Assembly: GCA_021292105.1 (NCBI GenBank)
Contig: JACFYK010000035.1
Span: 154,501-218,500, forward strand
Length of the DNA stretch: 64,000 nt
Direction of reading: 5' to 3'
Origin: Anadara kagoshimensis
Taxonomy: Eukaryota; Mollusca; Bivalvia; Arcoida; Arcidae
This document shows positions 50,901-59,900 of the stretch, piece by piece. The position numbers and the translations under genes were made by a program. The stretch's first letter is position 1. The number at the start of each line of letters is the position of its first letter. The notes beneath the pieces are model-generated. The model did not search any database and was not told where the DNA came from. It was given only the letters and a program-made list of their open reading frames with translations.

Positions 50901-53900
50901 CCCTTTCCTGTTACACGTAACCTAACTCTACTCTTTTTTAAACCACTCTAACTAACCTTATATCACGAACCGTTGAACTGTCTGTACCGATGCCTTAAAT
51001 TTGTATAAGACAGTTCTCATTGTATATCGATCAAGTGTGTTCAGAGATGGTGGGGGAATCGGAGATATGTAATTAAGCCGGTACTCTAAAACGTTCTGTT
51101 CTTAATATTATTATTATATCATAATATTATATATAACAGATTGCTACTTTTGTGAGGTATGTGACGCAAAACAGGGTTTAATGCGAGTTCCAATTATGTG
51201 AACTTTGTACAAAGATGCAAACTGCTCACAAGTAAGTTGTTGAGTCAGGGTTATTGTAAACCTAGGCTTGTTAAAGCTCTTAAAAAGTTCTGTGGTCGTC
51301 ATCACATTATTTTTGACAAATAGTATGTCTTTGTTTCTAAGATTATCTTGGATGTATTTGACATCTCATAGTTTCATGTTCCTTTTATTCTCGGCTTTAC
51401 ATTAACACGTGATGAATGCAGCTAGCTAACCAGGAGGTGTTTACCTTTCCGGAACACCCGACCTCACTTCCTGTGTGGAAGTTCAAGTGGTTTACTTTGT
51501 TTGCCAGTTTGTCGAAAAGTTTAATTCTTTGCAATTTTGGACTATGAGATTGAATTGGAGTGGTGTGTTTGTAATTAATTGATATAATGAGATTAATAAT
51601 TAATATAACACTTGTCAATGGTTTAGTTATGAACATCCGGTCCAAAGGCAAAATATGCAATTGAAACACATGCACAGCATTTATTTGAAACACATTGTTA
51701 TTTAACTCCAATCTGTACAACACAAGATAACTTCTTTATTTAATTTCAATGCTCTATAGGCATGTATTTGTGAGTAGCGGCTTTCATGTGTGTAACTTGG
51801 TTACGTCATGTGTAGTGACTAGAATGTGTGTAACATGATACAATTAGTGTAGTGGATAGAATGTGTGCGTTCATGGAATGATGTAGTGGATTCATTGTCA
51901 AAAGTCTAACTCTAAATATTCATGATTTCTGAACTTCCAACCGATAAAGGCAAAGTTTACTTCAACTTTAATCTAAAAATAACAATAAAATATTCTTTGG
52001 GTATCTATAACCTGGTGTAGTTGGTTTCAGGTGTAAAATCATGTGTAGTGGGTTTCAGGTAAATACGCGTATGTGTGTGTGTGTGTGTGTGTGTGTGTTT
52101 ATTAAAACAGGTTCTATTGTTTTAGCTGATGGTGGTGAAACTTGATGCTTTTCTGTATTACAAGATCTTGTTTTACAAGTTTGCCTATATGAGTTGAATC
52201 TGATTCACTCTGACAGTGAGCATGTGAAAAGACCTTGACCTTGATGAGACAAATAAAACTTGTCACAATCACATTCACTGAGTCTCTAGGAAGGATGTTT
52301 CTTCATATTTAGCAGTCTGGGTAGCTCAGTTGGAAGAGCACTTGTCTATAGTTCAGACGGTCTCTGAGGTTTTGATCAACAGTCTAACCCTGCAATTTTC
52401 TCCTTTCTGTTACACATAAATGGTATTAAATCCCTAATCCTGTTCAGCTAGCATTGTCCTAACAATAACCTTCATATCAAAGCATGGTATATACTTGTAC
52501 ATTAGTCCATTGAGTCCCTATATAACCCTTTTAGATAGTTATCCTTCTAACATTTATGGACCAAGTCTGTCATAAATTCATGGACCAAGTTAGTTTTTAT
52601 TTCAAAGACCAAGTAAGTCTGTCTTGAATTCATGGACCAAGTCAGTTTTGAATTTATACACCAAGTAAGTCTGTCTTGAATTAAAAAACCAAGTCCATCT
52701 TGAATTCATGGACCATGTTTTGAATTCATGGACCATGTTTTGAATCTATGTATGGACAAAGTCTTGAATCTATGTATGGACCAAGTCAGTCCTGAATTCA
52801 AATTAATATGAATGGCATGTACAATTTATATATATATTAAGTGTGATTAAGTGTGAATGTATAACTTTATAATATCTGTAGGCTAGTCAAATCCTAAATG
52901 ATTCTAAAAATGTACATTTAGCTGTCATATTTTGCAATAGTTTGTGTAAATATAAAAACCAAATAGCAGAGATATGACCTGTTTGGCCATTATTGTACCA
53001 TTATCAAGGTCCTTTAAAGAATTTTAGGGGACATTTATGACAAGACTTGTCATAACACTGGTGTTTTTGAGTCAAGGATATTCCTGTTACAATAAATATT
53101 GAATTAAATATGTCTCATCAAAGGGAGATAATTACAGGATAAATTTGGGATAACAATGGTGGAATATGGATTTGTTTTGTGTTCATAATGATTAGTTGTT
53201 TTGTGATGTGAGATATCAACAAAAGTTATATTGTCTTCTGGTTTCTGTGGTGGCAATTTGACCAAACTTGCCACTCTAGACAAGGATTTCTTCTCTGTCA
53301 TTAACACCTCAGTTTTTTGTGTTTTCTTAAGCTTTTATTATAAAAAATAACACAAACTATTAAAAAAAGCACAATGTTTGCATTTTCAACCAATAATGTC
53401 ACAAACAAAGTGATGTATGTTGCTTGTCGTTACCCTAGGTTGAGACTGAAAAATCTTAAACAGGTAAAACGTGAGATTTTCTAATGGGAGAATTCTGTGT
53501 TTTCATTGCAAAGCAGTGGTTGATTGTATTAACACAGTTAAATTGTGGATTTTCTTGTCTAAACAGTCATTACCACATTATTAATTTTGTTTTTTCAGGA
53601 ACTTGAGGTGATGGATAAGGAACATAAAAAGTTACAAGATCTGGAGAAGACGCAATACGAAACAGAACAGTTACTGGAGAGCTGCTCTAAAGATGAGGAA
53701 GATAACCTACTGGAGAAGTTCCAAAAACAACGAGAAGTTCTCGATGCTCAGAGAAAACTTTTTGATGATCTCGAATTTGAACAGTTGGAGGTATACTTAA
53801 TAAAGATATAGTGTAAATCAATTGATGTCTGTGAACACTTTATCTTATGTGAAAGTTTGTAAGTGTTCCAGGATAGGTGAACCAGAGATGTTTAGCATTT

Positions 53901-56900
53901 TTGACTATTACTTTATATTGTTATATTAGATATTACACAGAGCAGGATGTTACTGTGATCTATCTTTGTTCTTTGTTGTTGCATTCAAAATTGAATGCTA
54001 GTGCAAATTATGGCAAAGTCTAGAATGGAGTTCCATAACAATTTTTTATGGTTTAGGTTTCATTTCTGTAACAAAGTCTTTTGTGCAGATGATAGACTTG
54101 TTACAACAGATTCTATTGTAAGTGCTGTGTTAATTGGGTGATAAAGATTTGTCAAGTGTTTTTGAGGTACTCTGCTTTCCTCCACAAATCCAAAACTGAC
54201 CACTTTGTTATGTTATAATAGTTGTGTGTTATAAATGTCATTTAAACTAATTACCAATAATTCATTATGGTAAATATATCATTGGCTGTATTTTGTGATC
54301 TATCAAAGATTTAGTTGTTACTGGTATTTGTTTCAATTTTCTATTAAGTCTGAAGCTAAATATGAAGAAGACAAAGAAAGAATACAAAGAGCTTTAATGA
54401 AGGAACAGAATGAATTACTGGAAAAATACAGATCAAGGGAGGTAAGTCATGACTAGAAAATACAGATCAAGGGAGGTAAGTTATGACTAGAAAATACAGA
54501 TCAAGGGAGGCAAGTTATCAGAAAAAACAGGTCAAGGGGGTAAGTTTAAAAAAAAATACAGATCAAGGGAGGTAAGTTATCAGAAAATACAGGTCAAGGG
54601 GGTAAGTTTAAAAAAAAACAGATCAAGGGAGGTAAGTTATCAAAAAATATAGATCAAGGGAGGTAAGTTATCAAAAAATACAGGTCAAGGTAGGTTAGTT
54701 AACAAAAAATACAGATCAAGGAAGGTAAGTTAGAATACATTCATTGCAAGAACTGTACAAAGTCGTTGTGGTCTTGAATAAAGGCCAAGGTCAATCACAT
54801 TTTGGCAAACTTTACAGGGACAGTTTCACTGCTTGTTGTAGGTATACAATCAAGTATTTGTTGTTTTAATTTCGATCATTTTTAGCTCACCTGACCGAAG
54901 GTCATGTGAGCTTATGGCATAGCGCAGCGTGTGTATGTGCGTGTGTGCGTGCGTGCGTGCGTGCGTGCGTGTGTGCGTGTGTGCGTGCGAGCGTGCGTCG
55001 TTAACACCTATTTTCGACTTCTCCTCTGAAACTGCCGGACAGTTTTTAATGAAACTTTGTCAGAAGTATATGGGCCGGTGCAATTCAGATTTGTTCGTGG
55101 CGTTGCCATGGCTACCATAACTAGGTCAAGGTGACCTAGGGTGCAAAAATCTTAAAAAATCTTCTTCTCCGAAAGTACTGATTGGAGAAAAAATCTGATG
55201 TGATATTTGGCTTCTCTAGGGTCTTAAGCCTATAGTTTGTTCATTTTGTGAAATTCAGATAAAAAATAGGTTACGCGTTTTTGCGTTTAATTTTGAAAAA
55301 AATCGTAAAATAGCTTCAAATTCTTATAACTGACTATTTGACCAGATAATAACATGGGGTTTTCAGTTTTGACATCTTCTTGTTAGTATCTTCAAATGAG
55401 GTCAAGGTCAATTGTGAAGGTCGTGACCTAATTTTTTTTACCTCTGATTATAATTATTATCTCGAAAACTATAAACTTTTTGTATAGGCATGTATATTAG
55501 AATGTTGTTGAGGTATTGATACAACGATCATTTTGATGTATAGAAAAAGGTCATGGGTTCAAAGGTCAAGGTCACAGATGCGAAACAATACCGAAATGGT
55601 TAATTATCTCGAAAACTATAAACATTTTGTGTAGGCATGTATATTAGAATGTTGTAGGTATTGGTACAACGATCATTTTAGTGTATAGAAAAAGGTCATG
55701 GGTTCAAAGGTCAAGGTCACAGATGTGAAACAATACTGAAATAGTTAATTATCTCGAAAAACTATAAACATTTTGTATAAGCATGTATATTAGAATGTTG
55801 TAGGTATTGATACAACGATCATTTTGATGTATAGAAAAAGGTCATGGGTTCAAAGGTCAAGGTCACAGATGTGAAACAATACCAAAATGGTTAATTATCT
55901 CGAAAACTATAAACATTTTGTATTGGCATGTATATTAGAATGTTGTAGGTATTGATACAACAATCATTTTGATGTATAGAAAAAGGTCATGGGTTCAAAC
56001 GTCTAGGTCACAGATGCGAAACAATACAGAAATGGTTAATTATCTCGAAAACTATAAACTTTTTGTATAGGCATGTATATTAGAATGTTGTAGGTATTGA
56101 TACAACGATCATTTTGATGTATAGAAAAAGGTCATGGGTTCAAAGGTCAAGGTCACAGATGCGAAAACAATACCGAAATGGTTAATTATCTCGAAAACTA
56201 TAAACTTTCTGTATAGGCATGTATATTAGAATATTGTAGGTATTGATACAACGATCATTTTAGTGTATAGAAAAGGTCATGGGTTCAAAGGTCAAGGTCA
56301 TAGATTCGAAACAATACAGAAATGGTTAATTATCTCAAATACTATAAACTTTTTGTATAGGCATGTATATTAGAATGTTGTAAGCATTGATACAACAATC
56401 ATTTTGATGTATAGAAAAAGGTCATGGGTTCAAAAGTCAAGGTCACAGATGCGAAACAATACCGAAAGGTTAATTATCTCGAAAACTATAAACTTTTTGT
56501 ATAGGCATGTATATAAGAATGTTGTAGGTATCGATACAACGATCATTTTGATGTATAGAAAAAGGTCAGGGTTCAAAGGTCAAGGTCACAGATGTGAAAC
56601 AATACTGAAATGGTTAATTATCTTGAAATCTATTAACTTTTTGTATAGGCATGTATAAAAGAAAGTTGTAGGTATTGATACAACGATCATTTTGATGTAT
56701 AGAAAAGGTCATGGGTTCAAAGGTCAAGGATATAGATTTGAAACAATACTGAAATGGTTAATTATCTCGAAAACTATAAACTTTTTGTATAGTATCGATA
56801 CAACGATCATTTTGATGTATAGAAAAAGGTCATGGGTTCAAAGGTCAAGGTCACAGATGTGAAACAATACTGAAATGGTTAATTATCTTGAAATCTATTA

Positions 56901-59900
56901 ACTTTTTGTATAGGCATGTATAAAAGAAAGTTGTAGGTATTAATACAACGATCATTTTGATGTATAGAAAAAGGTCATGGGTTCAAAGGTCAAGGTCATA
57001 GATTGGAAACAATACCGAAATGGTTAATTATCTCGAAAACTATAAACTTTTTGTATAGGCATGTATAATAGAATGTTGTAGGTATTGATACAACGATCAT
57101 TTTGATGTATAGAAAAAGGTCATGGGTTCAAAAGTCAAGGTCACAGATGCGAAACAATGCCGAAATGGTTAATTATCTCGAAAACTATAAACTTTTTGTA
57201 TAGGCATGTATATTAGAATGTTGTAAGTATTGATACAGCAATCATTTTTATGTATAGAAAAAGGTCATGGGTTCAAAAGTCAAGGTCACAGATGCGAAAC
57301 AATACCGAAATGGTTAATTTGTCTTGAAAACTATAAACTTTTTTTATAGGCATGTATATTAGAATGTTGTAGGTATCGATACAACGATCATTTTGATGTA
57401 TAGAAAAAGGTCATGGGTTCAAAGGTCAAGGTCACAGATGTGAAACAATACTGAAATGGTTAATTATCTTGAAAACTATTAACTTTTTGTATAGGCATGT
57501 ATACTAGAAAGTTGTAGGTATTGATACAACGGTTATCATGATGTAAAGAAAAAAGTCATTGGGGTTTAGTATTTATGTTGTCTTTAAATCTATCAGCTTG
57601 CCATTAGTTATCAGGTGAGCGTATCAGGCCCATGGACCTCTTGTCATTGGTTTTGTTATAATCTTTTTTTATTCTGTAGTTTATATATACATATAACAAT
57701 GTTATTCCTATTTGCTATAACTTTTTATATATCATTGTAGAATCGTCTCCAGCAGATAGACTCACAACAGAAGGACATGTTTCATGGAGCAAAGAGAAAC
57801 ATGGAGAAACTAGAAATACGAAGACAGAACCTGGTAGAGGAGTTCCGAAAGGTGATTGATTTATATATGTTACCATGGTGATAGAACCTTGTTATTAAGT
57901 TGCCTTAATGATAGAACCTTATGATTAGTTTACCTTGGTGATGGAACATTGTGATTGATTTACCATGGTGATAGAATCTTATGATTTAGTTATCTTGGTG
58001 ATGAATAAACCACAAAGACACTAACCAGTAATTGAACACTTTTACAGAGCATTAGTTCATTCTGGTCTAATCTAGAAAATATTCTTTGGTAATCTGTCAC
58101 AATTGAGACAATTTTGTCCAGTTAAAATAGCCATATGTCACTGTTTTGGATTTTATACATCAGATTGGATCTGAAAATTATGTCATGCTATCTATGTAGT
58201 GCTGGTTGTATTATTAAGTTATATAAAGCTTTTGATGTTGTGATGAATCATCTTTAACTTGTTACCATAGCAACCATCTTTAACTTGTTGCAATAGCAAT
58301 CATCTTTAACTTGTTACCATAGCAACCATCTTTAACTTGTAACCACAGGGACCATCTTTAACTTGTAACCACAGGGACCATCTTTAACTTGTAACCACAG
58401 GGACCATCTTTGACTTGTTACCATAGTGATCATCTTTGACTTGTTATCATGGCAACGATCTTTAACTTGTAACTATAGTGTTAGATTACTAGTACAATGT
58501 ATGAATCATCTGACAAAACTTAATCATAGCTTAACAGTTCATGGATCCTTTATATATAAGAAGAAGGTGTATGATAATGTTTGCAACACTGAAAGAAAAT
58601 TTATCAAATGTTTGAAATACTGAATCAAAATTTATCTAATGTTTGAAACATTAAACCAAAATTTATCTTATGTTTGAAACACTAAACCAAAATTTATCAA
58701 ATATTTGAAACACTGAATCAAAATTTATCTAATGTTTGAAACACTGAACCAAAATTTATCAAATGTTTGAAATACTGAACCAAAATTTATCAAACGTTTG
58801 AAACACTGAACCAAAATTTATCAAATGTTTGAAACACTGAACCAAAATTTATCAAACGTTTGAAACACTGAACCAAAATTTATCAAATGTTTGAAACACT
58901 AACCCAAAATTTATCAAATGTTTGAAACACTGAATGAAAATATATCAAATGTTTAAAACACTGAATGAAAATTTATCAAATGTTTTGAAACACTGAACGA
59001 AAATTTATCAAATGTTTTGAAACACTGAACCAAAATTTATCAAATGTTTGAAACACTGAACCAAAATTTATCAAATGTTTTGAAACACTGAACGAAAATT
59101 TATCAAATGTTTGAAACACTGAATGAAAATTTATCAAATGTTTGAAACACTGAACAAAAATTTATCAAATGTTTGAAACACTGAACCAAAATTTATCAAA
59201 TGTTTGAAACACTGAACCAAAATTTATCAAATGTTTGAAACACTGAACGAAAATGTATCAACACTGAACGAAAATTTATCAATGTTTGAAACACTGAAAG
59301 AAAATTTATCAAATGTTTGAAACACTGAATAAAAAATTTATCAAATGTTTGAAACACTGAACAAAAATTTCTCAAATGTTTGAAACGAAAATTTATCAAA
59401 TGTTTTAAACACTGAATAAAAAATTTATCAAATGTTTGAAACACTGAATAAACAATTTATCAAATGTTTGAAACACTGAACAAAAATTTATCTAATGTTT
59501 GAAACACTAAACCAAAATTATCAAATGTTTCAAACACTAAACCAAAATTTATCAAATGTTTGTGTCGGGCCCATTTAGCTGCCTGTTCAGTCATAAGTCA
59601 TGCATATTCAGGTTACATTTCATGTATAGTATTAACCAAATCGCTTTCCATTTTTGTATTACTTATGTTTGATTTTGTATTTAGTTCCATTTCTCTCATA
59701 TCATTTTGTTTAGATTTAATTTAATTTAGTTTGTTTATTTTTGATTTATTTTAAAATCTCGGGACAATTAGCTAATCGCGAATTTTGCTTTTTAGGAAAA
59801 AGACAAGTTGTCGCAGTTGATAAAGAAAATTCAGGAAATTTCGAAATCGTTATCACTACCAGTGACAGAAGAAATGTTAGATTTCAGCCGATTGTCGTCT

